Positions 55,901 through 58,207 of a stretch of 64,000 nt of DNA are shown in pieces (position 1 is the first letter of the stretch; each line of letters starts with the position of its first letter). The translations under genes and the position numbers were made by a program. Below the pieces are notes generated by a model, which ran no database searches, was not told the DNA's origin, and worked only from the letters and a program-made list of their open reading frames with translations. The stretch lies in the NCBI RefSeq assembly GCF_963678635.1, contig NC_087065.1, positions 43,713,430-43,777,429 on the forward strand, read 5' to 3'. The stretch comes from Symsagittifera roscoffensis. Taxonomy: Eukaryota > Xenacoelomorpha > Acoela > Convolutidae.

Positions 55901-58207
55901 TACGCGTTAATAGCGCGAAATATATCGCGCGTTAATTGTCCCAAATTGGCCAAAATGGCAATCTTTAAACCCCCATAACTTTACGAAAAATGATCACAGG
56001 TGAAATATCTTTTCAAATTTGAGCTCAAGGCAACAATACCTTTTGAATGATATAAAAAAATTCTGTCAAAAATGGCTAGTTAAAAAGTCGAAATTTGTCT
56101 GAAGAAAAAAAACCCACCCCGAGCACAAATATTCCGTTACTTTCGTATCGAAAGTCGAAACAATAAATTCGTTTTCGAGAGTTAAGTACAAAACATAACT
56201 TTTCTTTATGCATTAATACTTATTCACTCGAGAGAACATCAAAGGCAATACTGGCTGTCGAGTGATGTCTCTGAAATTATTCTTCATTTCTTGTCTATGA
56301 AGAGTTGAGAGGAAAAACCCGAATTTTCAGTCTACTTCTTTTTATCAAATCCCCCAACTTTAACTTAATGAATGAAATTTGTCTTAGTATAACGTTTAAC
56401 CTACCAAAAAAGATTATCGAAATTGTTACTTTCCAGTATATACAATTTTCTGAGTTAGCGCAGAACGTTTTTCAATTTTACTTAATTCAAATCCATAAAA
56501 GACTTTATCAACGGCCTGTCAAAAAGAATGAGCATGCTCAATAATTTTCTCAGTCTGCTAACGAACTTTTTTCCTTTGATTAATTTGTAACTTTTGTGTT
56601 TTTAACTTTTCACTTGAGTAGTAATCTTGAGTGGGATCCAATTGTTGGGTTAAAAAATAACCCAAGGCAAGACACTTCTTTTTTTTTTAATTTTGAAATT
56701 TCGCCCGTAGAAAACTGATTTTCCTCTCCGACTAAAGATCTGTGGCACAAAGTTTCTATTATATAGGTTTTGACTAAACTGAACACTGGAATGATCGGTT
56801 AAACTTGCTTATTCTGGATTTTTTCGACCTTCAAAATTTGGAAAGATTAGATCAATACTTGATCAATTTTTCTGCGTTTGTCTAGCTATAGCTAGTTAAT
56901 CTATATCAGTAAGTTGTAGGCTCAAAATAAAAAACCGTCAGCATGAATAGTTTTGACTGGGAGCGCGCGCCAAAAAAACATGATTTTTTGGTCAACGTTT
57001 TCCAAAACGTGCCTAAGCACTCTTTTTAAAACTAGTTTGAAAAAAAATTGCCTGCAAAAACCGCCTTTGAAAATTTTTGAAAAACCGCCTCCCCTTAGAA
57101 AAATTTAGAAAAATCTACATATTATGTAATTTTTCGATTCGTCCAATTTGAAGTTTTGATCAGATGATTCTGTAGAAGATCAACAAAATTTCCAGTTCTC
57201 AAAATAATAGTGGTCAAACAATCTTTGTTTTTTATTTGAGTTGAAATGATCAAAAACCATTATTTTCCTGTAATTTAAAAACTTTTTTGTTAAAAAAATC
57301 TGATTGAATGTAAAATCCAACCCCTCCTTTAAGCTTTTCTCGTGATTCCATCTCATTTTGTTGAAAACTTTCTAAACTGACTGCATTTTTTAAACTGTAT
57401 TTGTTGCAACATGTTTCTGTTAGAGCAAAAAGAATCGGTTTGTTTTTTTTGTCCTTGATCATCATTTCTAGTTCTGAAAATGTTCTGTGAATTGATCTGA
57501 TGTTTTGTAAAATTTTACTCATAAATTTTGAACATATTAACTTGCCTGTTTTTTTTTTATGCCACAACTTTTTCTTTTTTCCGCTGGTCATCACCTGAGT
57601 GGTCTCTTTTAGTTTTTATCTCAAAAGCTATCTTTGTCATTTGTTTACAGAATATGTTGAATCGTTTGCGAAATTGAATTTTTATTGATATTTTTGATGC
57701 TAGCAAGAGATCTTAGCAAAATCGCAAGATTTCTAGCTCTATTTCAAAGTAAATTTCTTAACATTTTAGTTTTATCCCGACTGAGACTGGTCGGGGAATC
57801 GCAATTCAGCTCTAAGGGATGTGTATTGATTATAACTGAAATTTTTCAAAGTCAAACATTTCCCAATAGTTTTATATCTGAACAATATTTCGGGAAAAAT
57901 GAATTTGAGATCACAATGGGTTTTAAGAAGTCTTGAAATTTATTTGCTGTTTTGTGATATAACGCTGATGCAATAATACTAGTTTGAAATTCTTTTAATA
58001 CATCAATTCAACTCGAAAATCATTTCAAACTACCATATCAAAGTAAAAAAGCAAACCTTCGGTAATCGTGATGTTTTTGGAAACAACAACAGTTTGAGGA
58101 ACTGCTCTATGAGAGATTACTGTGATGCAGACTCCTAGCTCGCCATCGTTTTGTTCGGCATATCCCTCCTGTAAGCTACTGAGCTCCACCAATTGCGCTT
58201 TTTCTTT
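10791..58207 (-). CDS. tyrosine hydroxylase-like aromatic amino acid hydroxylase (9 exons)
   Basis: Exons in coding order: 58207-58057, 55597-55509, 55429-55362, 54366-54217, 54130-54084, 53862-53727, 11942-11816, 11200-11105, 10934-10791. They total 1008 nt, and every junction keeps phase. The product would hydroxylate tyrosine to L-DOPA with Fe(II), tetrahydrobiopterin and O2 in the cytosol of catecholamine cells. Seen: [49 protein letters not shown], the iron ligands in HEVLGH and the Glu of WFTVEFGL, and [17 protein letters not shown] is favoured over PAH and TPH by the W-Y/F-P-R and PMHSPEP blocks. The N-terminal exons lie beyond 58207 and probably outside the window. The visible stop follows HNFELV, so the usual C-terminal tetramerisation helix is absent. 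HVP after the second His is HVV here. Confidence 0.85.
11105..11200 (-). CDS. TH-like gene exon with the iron-binding Glu
   Basis: 96 nt, phase 0 at both ends, with acceptor 'tttttgcag' and donor GTAGTT. It encodes [19 protein letters not shown] and [12 protein letters not shown]. The Glu in VEFGL is the third iron ligand of the family. Confidence 0.93.
11258..11710 (+). repeat. 'GGAGGAACTTTG' dispersed repeat, copy 2
   Basis: From 'ttgttccgacc..gaggaactttgtattcg' to 'agatctttttctcac'. It sits inside the intron between the last two large TH exons and resembles 1910-2710 without the MITE. Confidence 0.6.
11816..11942 (-). CDS. TH-like gene exon with the two iron-binding His residues
   Basis: 127 nt with acceptor 'tgttttag'. 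[18 protein letters not shown] carries the H-x4-H iron site, followed by [16 protein letters not shown]. The donor GTGATA comes after KLAT. It is separated from the preceding coding exon (53727-53862) by 41,784 bp. Confidence 0.93.
12083..12678 (-). repeat. 3' LTR remnant of an old Ty3/gypsy relic (with minisatellite)
   Basis: Begins TGTGATAT on the + strand and shares ordered blocks with 36520-36752: 'aataa.ttgttgatcg', 'ttacgac', 'atcaccgca / atcgccgca', 'cagtcgtt', 'ttgacc/tg', 'tcatataataaca' and 'ctctgg'. The matching copy lies beyond the young insertion, so both are the LTRs of one (-)-oriented element. This copy is longer because of the array at 12190-12490. Confidence 0.6.
12190..12490 (+). 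repeat. degenerate minisatellite, about 30-36 bp unit
   Basis: About eight to nine units of the type 'tcagaccgtgtggaccgaaaaatct', with point changes and length drift. It opens frames on both strands (Arg-Pro-Cys-Gly-Pro-like), but these are array artefacts. It lies inside the left LTR remnant and is missing from the right one. Confidence 0.75.
13435..14426 (-). pseudogene. broken basic, Ser-rich frames of the relic
   Basis: Three overlapping (-) frames (14426-14094, 14136-13654, 13650-13435) read like one damaged Lys/Arg-rich product with an acidic '[12 protein letters not shown]' patch. I do not recognise a domain. The position after RNase H would suit integrase or a 3' accessory product, but no integrase signature is visible. 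Confidence 0.35.
15316..15594 (-). pseudogene. RNase H fragment, Ty3/gypsy type
   Basis: The pattern '[11 protein letters not shown]', then '[17 protein letters not shown]' and a final 'FISREPP', is the C-terminal end of Ty3/gypsy RNase H ('TDH.PL', 'R..RW...L..F.F'). Related residues continue upstream on the (-) strand to about 15730 across stops. Confidence 0.75.
16638..16967 (-). pseudogene. gag (capsid C-terminal) fragment of the relic
   Basis: '[19 protein letters not shown]' resembles the capsid segment in which Ty3/gypsy Gag has R-D-x-x-L-R-E-x-L. The Lys/Gln-rich tail fits a nucleocapsid linker. It starts within 250 bp of the young element's insertion site. Confidence 0.5.
17221..17630 (+). 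repeat. 5' LTR of the 18.9-kb element
   Basis: 410 bp, TGGAACC...TAACTCA. It has AATAAA near 17430 ('cgcaataaaccag') but no clear TATA box was assigned. Identical by eye to 35728-36137. Confidence 0.95.
17633..17650 (+). promoter_or_regulatory. primer binding site candidate
   Basis: TGGTGCGACCATAAGTCT starts 2 nt after the LTR. TGG would pair with the CCA end of a tRNA. I could not match it to a tRNA: extending the complement gives a T-arm whose stem does not pair, so the primer is unassigned. Confidence 0.5.
17718..17951 (+). CDS. 77-codon leader ORF, unknown
   Basis: The first ATG downstream of the PBS opens 77 codons, rich in Arg, Leu and Ile, with no recognised domain. Such a frame could be an upstream ORF or the first coding exon of a spliced transcript. 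Its base composition resembles the rest of the element. Confidence 0.3.
   Translation: MLYDNNLIEMSLRLNRSEPIFRTITELPGIGRRPRTRDDIRQSRNLPYSYMIVRQKPEQTFIFRILLAMNLDFHLQT
17952..18884 (+). other. long untranslated leader of the 18.9-kb element
   Basis: No ORF of note. It contains a 25-bp exact direct repeat at 18283-18307 and 18343-18367, each able to form a small hairpin (AAGG-CTTAT-CCTT core), and several donor-like GTAAG sites (near 18576, 18686, 18697 and 18817). The position suits packaging or dimerisation signals and splice donors for env-type mRNAs. This is inferred. Confidence 0.45.
18283..18367 (+). repeat. paired 25-bp direct repeats with hairpin cores
   Basis: Identical 25-mers start at 18283 and 18343 (60-bp period), each beginning GATCATCAAGG and ending CCTTGGATC around CTTAT. 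The arms are near-palindromic. Located in the leader, where retroelements place RNA packaging structures. Confidence 0.7.
18885..19352 (+). CDS. basic 155-aa ORF overlapping gag-pol start, unknown
   Basis: ATG at 18885. The product is Lys/Arg-rich in the middle (residues 38-65 and 105-118) with an acidic/Ser patch between. It ends 26 nt inside gag-pol in a different frame, and the gag-pol ATG lies in 'aaaaATGagc'. No zinc finger or signal peptide. The position before gag is unusual for Ty3/gypsy. It could be an accessory RNA- or DNA-binding protein, or a 5' extension of Gag reached by a frameshift in the overlap. I do not recognise it. Confidence 0.6.
   Translation: MSFKNLGNKQTIVLHNCEIDNKKYDLVITPHTQTVGYIRTKRQTLKRKIITKQRQITRKRFSKNRNAFSESETNSLDELYKLKESIDKNYPLHDQLYFSDSETTSNSSKRGKRRIKKQYKHKPVHLYNWNQPIRHIDNYILTVIERKNELNAHPR
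19327..27549 (+). CDS. Gag-Pol polyprotein, 2740 aa, Ty3/gypsy type
   Basis: One open frame encodes both Gag and Pol. Residues 1-600 are a Gln/Asn/Pro-rich extension. A capsid-like region (about 610-770) contains '[10 protein letters not shown]' and '[13 protein letters not shown]'. A CCHC zinc knuckle lies at about 841-856 ([14 protein letters not shown]), followed by an Arg/Asn/Ser/Tyr low-complexity tract (about 915-1065). Protease has DSG at about 1229. RT runs about 1570-1850 with YLDD at 1737. RNase H has CDAS near 1885 and 'TDHKP' after it. Integrase has an HHCC finger (His about 2256, LCNDCIVC) and Asp 2321, Asp 2381, Glu 2417 (D-x35-E), then a GPY motif near 2592. All catalytic residues are present. 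No gag/pol frameshift or stop exists, so the Gag:Pol ratio must be set another way. No chromodomain is visible. Confidence 0.95.
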   Translation: MSSTHTPGEESPDDDEIFPFIVDADTDRGQHIFCQNLLVNLFEPGISPCKTEFPDVKIKRQIIDHYLKDICNITQQYGIYSIEFTSPNHNNRKYTIQTDDLDLEFSKVFSEYIKSIQYHNSQRANSIFTNEVFAIIYSYISILENEIPITNASPTETSKHLRVRHEITLLSSYLNIIKENFTKDDVSQHTKHDLQKILAWFIIDYFTHNIDLIAQARKNFRPQNSNDDTAITEQSDYVWDPEWSHPAFISFPQSISSQAISTISYIRDYVKVIPLTIDATPLNYNTFLPDTQNNSLNSTVIHNENLNGTRNLTQQDIQTPSHFINEEIVHTTTTQQSISPIRPNLTTPRNTNPSQTQVTLQSTVKPSVAPKYSHMDYQTYRPMTIPSKTRKTFTRNNFADHNYNYTHPSKTYNQPQRNFNQYTRSRNWDNPMTQPNSINFQTNPPQDHSENYPFFQQNKNKKQTSYQMDYLSSDDDFLQPDIFAPNTQEYRRQGIQKTRTNHRNFSPQPIDAQHQQPIQQQNLINTQSFQPIQQQNPMTAHSYQASQMQNEIPLPYYLQQHEITRNQLSNFSQMPNAAESLQMTMNPYLMGGSSITSNKPLMVFTGTDPEYSVEDYLNAVTANLILNIGPEPINTPLHQNWIHRRTALIQTTLDGAAQKWFSVLPLEIKSNWKRFKQEFSKMFDSERNKQQQRVLCNEIRRLPNETIKQIAVRIETLVRKAYSLNTHDYKNTKMTEILMMTLTPQLRKIAIKKRASHPSSIREPDLDFRKLVDKLEQAEITMKLEETENLKLQYVNRIETTPTNINNIQESETDLVEKITEILNIYEKNPNFKGKPSFKKWCNYCRRYGHSISECRQKQQDNQNKPEKYKEPNKSFYQYMKKDQNLPNKTVHSNNSSGKPLPNNTNYTRNQSPYNSSYRGRSPERRNTNNSSQNHYNRPNSRNNYSRSNSNTQRFVSRSNSQSRNNYYPNNQSRNSSYNRNRNYSYNRNRSYSNNRNQNYPNSQSRNNSYNRSNYNRPNNNYQNRSRNNSQNRHSSYNNRYRNYSQSPHRNNNNYNNSNNRHRSSTPKHQRQINQVQSNPETTSDPPGIDDTVTDTLKLNQINCTSSDSESDTENTLSINMIKVENDYESVIYEQPFSSHIYENQSEFLQNYYTTPINSTPTTQETNEINTTDQTNKNTKTKCLNTNHIYQNIQKEQPKEKIWTIPFLLESPRNKEFQPPDLEIDFLIDSGAESNIINIPTWNEIKTLHPKLTPLETSSKLATAQGSTLINYGKIQLFLLPTRTMEQSKILNKPFKQIFHITDIKYNIIGIPFISKYIPTINILNSKILIKDKYTKTKETSLTFFQRLNKQPPFFSKFYPIFNQQRKHLKPLSGNIYNFSIKQVHQYDKEQNKQKFYMSEFEFKPIHKFFKITISSIKYLKNSNSDIISLHVYNNTPYQVTLPLGLLGYCETNATISPIHEKAYRVNNILQLLDICQSTILNEELSINNIISNENRNTDYFTKTPYFKPTFNISNYTEDQQKFLTMFNFQHSQITQDEFEKLAKQLIKYSSVYATSKFDVGKISSSLHLPLKPDAVFKKQRASKVPIHLHDKVNRLLDILEQYNIISPVNKEEQPKGNTFINPVIILAKGESLKIVLDARYLNSLIDESKCNWPIEPIQVILTKINGKYFTTADMNSAYNQMPLDEQSRRLTQFVIGNQQYEFNRLFYGISIGPAAFSAFMSKIFRPLILKKNAITYLDDVFMQSQTKDEMFNVLEKYHQILQNENLKAAPDKSHFFLTRVKFLGHNIERKTITPLKSRIDAIQKLQPPTNKKKIQEFLGMLNFLSKYVYKMQLYLRPFYNILRQQNNFEWNIEHQTRFEEIKKLLTEQISNTIPDSNQPFYAMCDASNFGIGAALLQSHNGTNKMNLISANSRLFTQAELRLSTLMRECTAIIYTLTEYEFLILGSKHPTVLFTDHKPIIFLFTQKSNPNHRVYRFQLILMKFPNLHIVWTAGKNLALPDTLSRNTPPELLTRKTTVEIPKNIKFYLAENETSPRLECKYAVKTDIEQSQINNLQHFPLYLDCQNNHYEVDLLGTSTFKPIPYSQWIKNNTQQKRTKQHLPKKDHFPLIEKEDLTDKINLSGPQTNDSKYTINQVFDLHDPLDTIPLSKLEIENIFLPPTEIITISTLKQYQNLDPVIRQLKSWHKYKTKPTKADSTILGNKTLLRYFRKFNNTTINENTDLLEYNLNESTVPCLPLSMILIAFNISHTQNIKGHSGSEKTYSNFIQNFYFPNAPIWIKVLCNDCIVCQLNKPYPNQKQIAQKQDFKGQSLYFNHRISFDTKGPISPSSEGNSYIMVIVDAFTHYVALNPVPHCNAYYAYTTLYEHWIAKFGLPEILVTDNGTEFINNEIITLCHLYNIKHKPRTSHAPWTNGLVEGMNRSLQEYLRCIINGNDTKYTEWSADVKLFPLAYNSQITTTLGMSPYEMVFNQKPRKPIMFTANSHKNAQGYCQPNKDSICYNLPLHTHDEDHFHHPQILKLASGTHTEWIINRDKKHNEIYQKITKKLLQRQNINEQINSRFTPASELKIGTFVLIPNFNTQKGISKKLQPLRKGPYQIIAKPTDVTYKITDSNKKEIVQHRNNLLPYYPKEYALRELTQLYSFTGLKIIQNEPHLKNTEQNDNPTENQNTKPIATKINTQNHKESPKQRKNRKMTEQIIPQEQIDKSENRKTTRLRNQPRKNYKIFIPQSKILKKVEFQK
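27550..28147 (+). other. spacer between pol and the mini-ORFs
   Basis: About 600 bp with many stops in all frames. 'ttagcctaaagta' occurs twice (near 27907 and 27940), and 'cgacctcc' occurs at several points. It could carry an internal promoter or splice sites for the 3' genes, but none is clear. Confidence 0.5.
28148..28378 (+). CDS. 76-aa hydrophobic mini-ORF, membrane protein candidate
   Basis: It is almost wholly Ile/Leu/Phe, with two or more possible membrane segments ('[19 protein letters not shown]'). The stop TGA (28376-28378) overlaps the next ATG (ATGA), which permits termination-reinitiation. The size and hydrophobicity resemble small viral membrane proteins. No homology is claimed. 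Confidence 0.45.
   Translation: MLFSQSVTQILINLKHFFTILETFIIFLFDILESFLIILIIFCNIFLIFYTILELFLQLSKTLDYIHRYESYNLSK
28375..28563 (+). CDS. 62-aa hydrophobic mini-ORF, membrane protein candidate
   Basis: ATG within the ATGA overlap with the preceding ORF. Two hydrophobic stretches ('[19 protein letters not shown]' and '[14 protein letters not shown]') are separated by a short basic CKCIKK loop, a hairpin-like two-pass arrangement. Ends TAA at 28561-28563. Unknown function. Confidence 0.45.
   Translation: MIRTIFSRTDIFLLFVIFITFLSSLILTICKCIKKAIFTFALATILLILFLEEYYNKHKPSH
28569..29705 (+). CDS. 378-codon open frame without any ATG, Pro/Ser/Thr/Gln-rich
   Basis: The frame is open from just after a TAA at 28566 to TAA at 29703-29705 with no in-frame ATG. 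Composition is low-complexity at first (Gln, Ser, Pro, Thr), then more ordered near the end ('[17 protein letters not shown]', '[14 protein letters not shown]'). It overlaps the env ATG by 13 nt. A frame this long, with composition matching the element, is very likely coding. A start must come from a spliced leader (AG acceptors at 28604, 28610 and 28616) or a non-AUG codon. Readthrough from the mini-ORF is excluded, because that frame closes before this one opens. No domain recognised. Confidence 0.6.
   Translation, partial: QFKNPSKIATQQSQNQSSPTSSQDNQTPPSTTQNPQTSTRISFQDNPYTFEERHARLSEPLEPVQRQAPLSEPTYNLYPTLPQELSRIRNPSQNQNTVEINRQIIHPRRNRNFQTPRVHFDIPQSPSQNTPENPIGILPETPTLLSQRSTSSLPSDYLGSTPTSEQIRENPFNPTNQTSRFPYWTTHSFTQGEPNLVNDPIDISTDTTTSSSLPETLSLPSTPSISQISPPPFNLNFPNNLDARYREQSTTNIPLRLDWNTFTAPPPLFGQHQESNRLHNWALNRLQYRQDIHNDIRDHNIQILQQNSLQLKFEITVKLNNITQHPYPLNPPNITAQSLPPPFITTEVIYKYDRYTKNTIGYITFYNPYSGLSYTCIF
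29693..32311 (+). CDS. Env-like transmembrane glycoprotein, 872 aa
   Basis: An N-terminal hydrophobic signal peptide (about 1-19) precedes a long ectodomain with scattered Cys (YDC at about residue 38, then pairs such as 'YGD/GYC' and 'AVPCGS') and a few N-x-S/T sites. A hydrophobic stretch at about 707-730 is the likely membrane anchor, with a second at about 747-762. The cytoplasmic tail (about 110 aa) carries PTAP at 794-797, followed by PPLP. The role inferred is surface glycoprotein/fusogen, which would make the element potentially infectious. The early Cys pattern recalls env proteins taken from negative-strand arthropod viruses, but this needs a structure search. The frame is intact. 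Confidence 0.7.
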   Translation: MYILKLLIFLQLLFLVISNQNINPSPRTGPQDLLVTHYDCEENEQKTLHKYAINQVSQCETEPQAIETTDVIATLYSKARATTVTGYKFTATFSEKKVHCSQVSNGNKNRLDHESFYQSNIERLLHLNPDDCKNELLRLNITQNKNSERKLVNFQDFPDSVHQSQLERHQGHIKLDEKYPYNGAHGRLTYDLHDKHWIPHIGINDPSNCKADTKNKGYQEIMFFDWKIQLEKIQLTRDLSDNTMIYQGIRLPCKNDQGYCDPTTRTQATIVWFPEDTCTTFQVAKIHARMIKFHEKYFIQSIPYEQIHPSRKLSSNFRNIDNIENKLTRFQIYQETELACKYRNPLHRTQYSEILVEYEKGFDMTTGKVKIDPYATGHPLNEGTSYIPVNFEKSNGQPGGHLKPHDTRSTRLQELSLMNTTYFGNIHYDIHLDMKLDYTISRIFQEMSLSELETLHHLCELERTQILQSLALAVLKIPYAGYLLSGNRSNFLDYEGNILWFYTCTKKVSPLYVFEDKRCYKRIPIFYKNKVHFVDTLSRRTYFWDTAVPCGSENSHNVVQLNPDENKYYLLTPYPTLMQSLKKFSPESIRAIARNPNIDLQSIGIYSKSDIQHHIRTQQFQELLTQMDTIQRQSIDQNLRKLAETAGFADIYTQDYSGYFKDIKDYIYLNGEKYRPQDISPINIFSFVTLKNEILDFLGWPYYILEKLTILYAMFNFIGFLFSLLKGIYNTCAIHTQVNRQASVARILFAGFFGIFSTSINKILLDAQIKEYNTKIATRQNTYDEEHNNVDITPTAPQLPPLPNNHPLSLVPRNFRNLAITHNPNFRLTTSQSPIQHIMTHQSQDDNTYEQIIEQPHTTAFQSQNNHFFSPR
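32308..34113 (+). CDS. about 600-codon ORF interrupted by one in-frame TAA (32638-32640), unknown
   Basis: The ATG (32308) overlaps the env stop (ATGA). The frame runs 110 codons, meets TAA at 32638-32640, and stays open in the same frame for 490 more codons to TAA at 34111-34113. An internal ATG at 33103 gives a 336-aa product. The first half is Pro/Ser/Thr/Asn-rich. The second half is globular-looking, with many His, Phe and Tyr and a hydrophobic C-terminus ('[21 protein letters not shown]'). One TAA in an otherwise clean 1.8-kb frame means a recent nonsense change, programmed readthrough, or two proteins. No family recognised. Confidence 0.6.
34114..35727 (+). other. 3' untranslated region of the 18.9-kb element
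   Basis: 1.6 kb without convincing ORFs on the + strand. 'gcagtaaat' is repeated four times between 34327 and 34446. Near the LTR a purine-rich tract (35618-35642, 'aaaaaggaaacagaagaaat') lies 86 bp upstream, while only GGATGGG abuts the LTR, so the polypurine tract for plus-strand priming is short or atypical. Confidence 0.5.
34327..34446 (+). repeat. 'gcagtaaat' short repeat cluster
   Basis: Four spaced copies of gcagtaaatt or near-identical forms occur in 120 bp, with a fifth related 'gcagtact' after. Located in the 3' UTR of the element. A possible protein-binding array, by inference only. Confidence 0.55.
35728..36137 (+). repeat. 3' LTR of the 18.9-kb element
   Basis: 410 bp, TGGAACC...TAACTCA, with no difference seen from the 5' LTR. 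Followed by AATC, the target duplication. Confidence 0.95.
36142..36519 (-). pseudogene. 5' part of the old Ty3/gypsy relic, with its primer binding site
   Basis: This is the (-)-strand continuation of 12679-17216, split off by the young element. At its right edge the (-) strand reads TGGTGCAGCCAGCATG (36519-36504), directly abutting the LTR that ends at 36520. This is a primer-binding-site position. Coding content is decayed. Confidence 0.55.
36520..36752 (-). repeat. 5' LTR remnant of the old relic
   Basis: Starts TGTGATAT on the + strand and follows the block order of 12083-12678 without the minisatellite. Clearly diverged, so the relic is much older than the insertion in it. Confidence 0.6.
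36753..37300. other. intronic sequence, nothing recognised
   Basis: AT-rich, without a convincing ORF or repeat match in this window. Confidence 0.5.
37313..37560 (+). repeat. ATAATCGATTAT palindromes and C-rich minisatellite
   Basis: 'tataatcgattataatcgata' palindromic units near 37352-37373 are followed by a C-rich array of 'cacgtccc(c/a)acctcacgtcccc' type units (37390-37510). Its GC content is very unlike the surroundings. It marks the left side of the island that holds a gag-protease fragment. Confidence 0.65.
37539..37967 (-). CDS. 142-aa antisense frame, uncertain
   Basis: An open (-) frame rich in Lys, Arg and Leu ('[22 protein letters not shown]') that ends in the C-rich island. 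It overlaps the start of the (+) gag frame head-to-head. It could be a real fragment from a rearranged retroelement or a chance antisense frame. I do not recognise it. Confidence 0.25.
   Translation of the reverse strand: MTLKKILSNEEGVKALRTLTERNQVLAATLRSNLSAGTLRFRNQMPAEQIRPSQPKRNFDYLVLNDLSKVEIFRKFLNRKSGRELFKPFKGKNVRVTGATYITDKGKVIRKNHLAVRLKLSRKGFSGKQTTPHHSGEGMVRV
37565..39529. mobile_element. gag-protease fragment flanked by 18-bp inverted repeats
   Basis: TGTGGTGCGGTGTTGTTT at 37565-37582 is the exact reverse complement of 39512-39529. The region between holds the truncated Ty3/gypsy gag-protease. Just left of the right repeat, the 13-mer 'acgagcgagcatt' occurs twice (39483-39495 and 39499-39511). 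Whether the inverted repeats are transposon ends or arose with the truncation cannot be settled here. Confidence 0.5.
37855..39480 (+). pseudogene. truncated Ty3/gypsy gag-protease-RT start
   Basis: The first frame (37855-38520) is a capsid-like Gag ('[19 protein letters not shown]', '[19 protein letters not shown]'). The second frame, open before 38460 and running on to 39563, has a C-x2-C...H-x4-C motif and a CCHC knuckle ([13 protein letters not shown]), a protease VDTGS near 38927, and the first residues of RT before it breaks at about 39480. The frames are offset by -1. A run of five G at 38415-38419 (indel) or GGGAAAA at 38508-38514 (slippery heptamer two codons before the Gag stop) could explain the shift. 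RT, RNase H and integrase are missing, so it is dead. Confidence 0.75.
39530..40845. other. right flank of the island, then AT-rich intron
   Basis: 39560-39790 is G/C-rich and holds 'gggtctacacc' with flanking complementary segments. From 39800 it is AT-rich, with diverged 'cgattataat' motifs near 39940-40085. 40550-40770 resembles 42700-42980 (a 'ttgcgc(g/a)aacattg(g/a)cgta' block), a local repeat. Confidence 0.45.
40846..41746. mobile_element. longer member of the CCCGGGTTGACC MITE family
   Basis: The left end CTCGGGTTGACC and right end GGTCGACCCGGG are inverted, and the flanking sub-repeats 'aatcatacaattttcata' match the MITE at 2351-2599. About 0.9 kb with no transposase frame, and the ends are less intact than in the short copy. 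Confidence 0.55.
41747..45870. repeat. cluster of dispersed repeats in the large TH intron
   Basis: Three related segments (about 41950-42150, 43090-43240 and 44530-44790) share 'gaatgatggaaaa.tttaatca.tcagaatc.tttgagaagt' and an end like 'agca.agcaaagtt.gcagca'. Copies of the 'GGAGGAACTTTG' repeat lie at 43250-43700 and 44990-45575, with an inverted piece at 44200-44400. The 42700-42980 block repeats 40550-40770. No gene. Confidence 0.55.
45871..53258. repeat. diverged long inverted repeat, arms about 45.9-49.0 and 50.6-53.3 kb
   Basis: Reverse-complement matches occur in mirror order: 45888-45900 with 52547-52559 (13-mer), 46997-47010 with 51581-51594 (14-mer), 48373-48391 with 51083-51101 (19-mer), 48554-48567 with 50905-50918 (14-mer), plus longer gapped similarity around each, for example 48630-48710 with 50775-50860. 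The left arm has about 0.8 kb extra between 47.0 and 47.95 kb. The centre is near 49.7 kb. No gene is seen in arms or spacer. Confidence 0.65.
52530..53258 (+). repeat. minisatellite with about 147-bp period, about five degenerate units
   Basis: Units contain 'gatataagatgatgtaacatga', 'catatgattaggcaaaacttgaacaa' and 'tgagcaactttcatg', with starts near 52537, 52683, 52830, 52977 and 53110. Two units 440 bp apart share an exact 22-mer. The array forms the outer end of the right arm of the long inverted repeat. Confidence 0.7.
53659..53677 (+). repeat. 19-bp C homopolymer
   Basis: A run of 19 C lies 50 bp beyond the donor of the TH exon at 53727-53862, in the giant intron. A likely hotspot for length variation and for sequencing error. 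Confidence 0.9.
53727..53862 (-). CDS. TH-like gene exon (pterin-site region)
   Basis: 136 nt with acceptor 'acatttcag' and donor GTGAGC. It encodes [35 protein letters not shown] and MHSPE, the most conserved part before the iron site. The next exon supplies D and HEVLGH, 41.8 kb away. Confidence 0.95.
54084..54130 (-). CDS. TH-like gene short exon ([12 protein letters not shown])
   Basis: 47 nt encoding [15 protein letters not shown], matching the 'PQL-D-S--L' segment of hydroxylases. The acceptor is a NAGNAG (ttttagcag): use of the second AG would drop one Ser and keep frame. Donor GTTAGT. Confidence 0.88.
54217..54366 (-). CDS. TH-like gene exon (ATWKE)
   Basis: 150 nt with acceptor 'attttag' and donor GTTAGA. 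It encodes [20 protein letters not shown], then [13 protein letters not shown], matching 'P-V-Y---E--TWK' and 'THAC' of the family. Confidence 0.93.
55362..55429 (-). CDS. TH-like gene exon ([11 protein letters not shown])
   Basis: 68 nt with donor [26 protein letters not shown] matches 'HPGF-D-VYR-RR--IA-IA--Y' of the family. It ends with CA, which joins T of the next exon to give His (Y-x-H-G). Confidence 0.93.
55509..55597 (-). CDS. TH-like gene exon ([12 protein letters not shown])
   Basis: 89 nt with acceptor 'cattttag' and donor [26 protein letters not shown], then LDKDHP, is the start of the catalytic domain, with the W-F/Y-P-R typical of TH. Confidence 0.93.
55640..56166 (+). mobile_element. 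0.53-kb non-autonomous element, copy 1
   Basis: It begins CAAGACTGCTCGTATCAGGG and ends with 'ctttcgtatcgaaagtc'. Both ends contain short perfect hairpins (TCAGGGCGAAGCCCTGA and CTTTCGTATCGAAAG), with a third internal one (TTAATAGCGCGA...TCGCGCGTTAA). An inverted, slightly diverged copy at 59324-59863 defines the edges. No ORF with coding character. Class unknown; the ends are not a simple inverted pair. It starts only 43 bp from a TH exon. Confidence 0.7.
56167..57245. other. TH intron, nothing recognised
   Basis: AT-rich. The frame near 56305-56544 is duplicated at 63672-63911 only because of the segmental duplication, and shows no coding signature. Confidence 0.5.
57246..57594 (-). pseudogene. 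non-LTR retrotransposon (LINE) endonuclease N-terminus
   Basis: '[17 protein letters not shown]', 'FALTETCC' and 'KGGVGFYI' are the opening motifs of the APE-type endonuclease of LINEs (N-x-R-S, L-T-E-T, G-G-V). It stops about 110 codons in, and no RT is seen downstream, so this is a truncated copy. Confidence 0.7.
58057..58207 (-). CDS. TH-like gene exon, regulatory region side (probable)
   Basis: Acceptor 'tttgtag', donor GTTTGC, 151 nt. The exon is open, GC-richer than its flanks, and its 1-nt carry fits the next exon exactly to give E-E-V-W-Y-P-R. The sequence '[20 protein letters not shown]' would fall in the regulatory ACT-type region just before the catalytic domain, where the family is weakly conserved. 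Assigned by position and phase more than by motif. Confidence 0.65.

Larger units (their letters stand above)
55091..56633 (-). repeat. segment duplicated at 62458-64000 (copy 1)
   Basis: No difference was found by eye across at least 1,543 bp. This copy holds two TH exons that are needed for a continuous frame, so it is the functional copy. The right edge of the duplication is unknown because the second copy runs off the window. Confidence 0.9.
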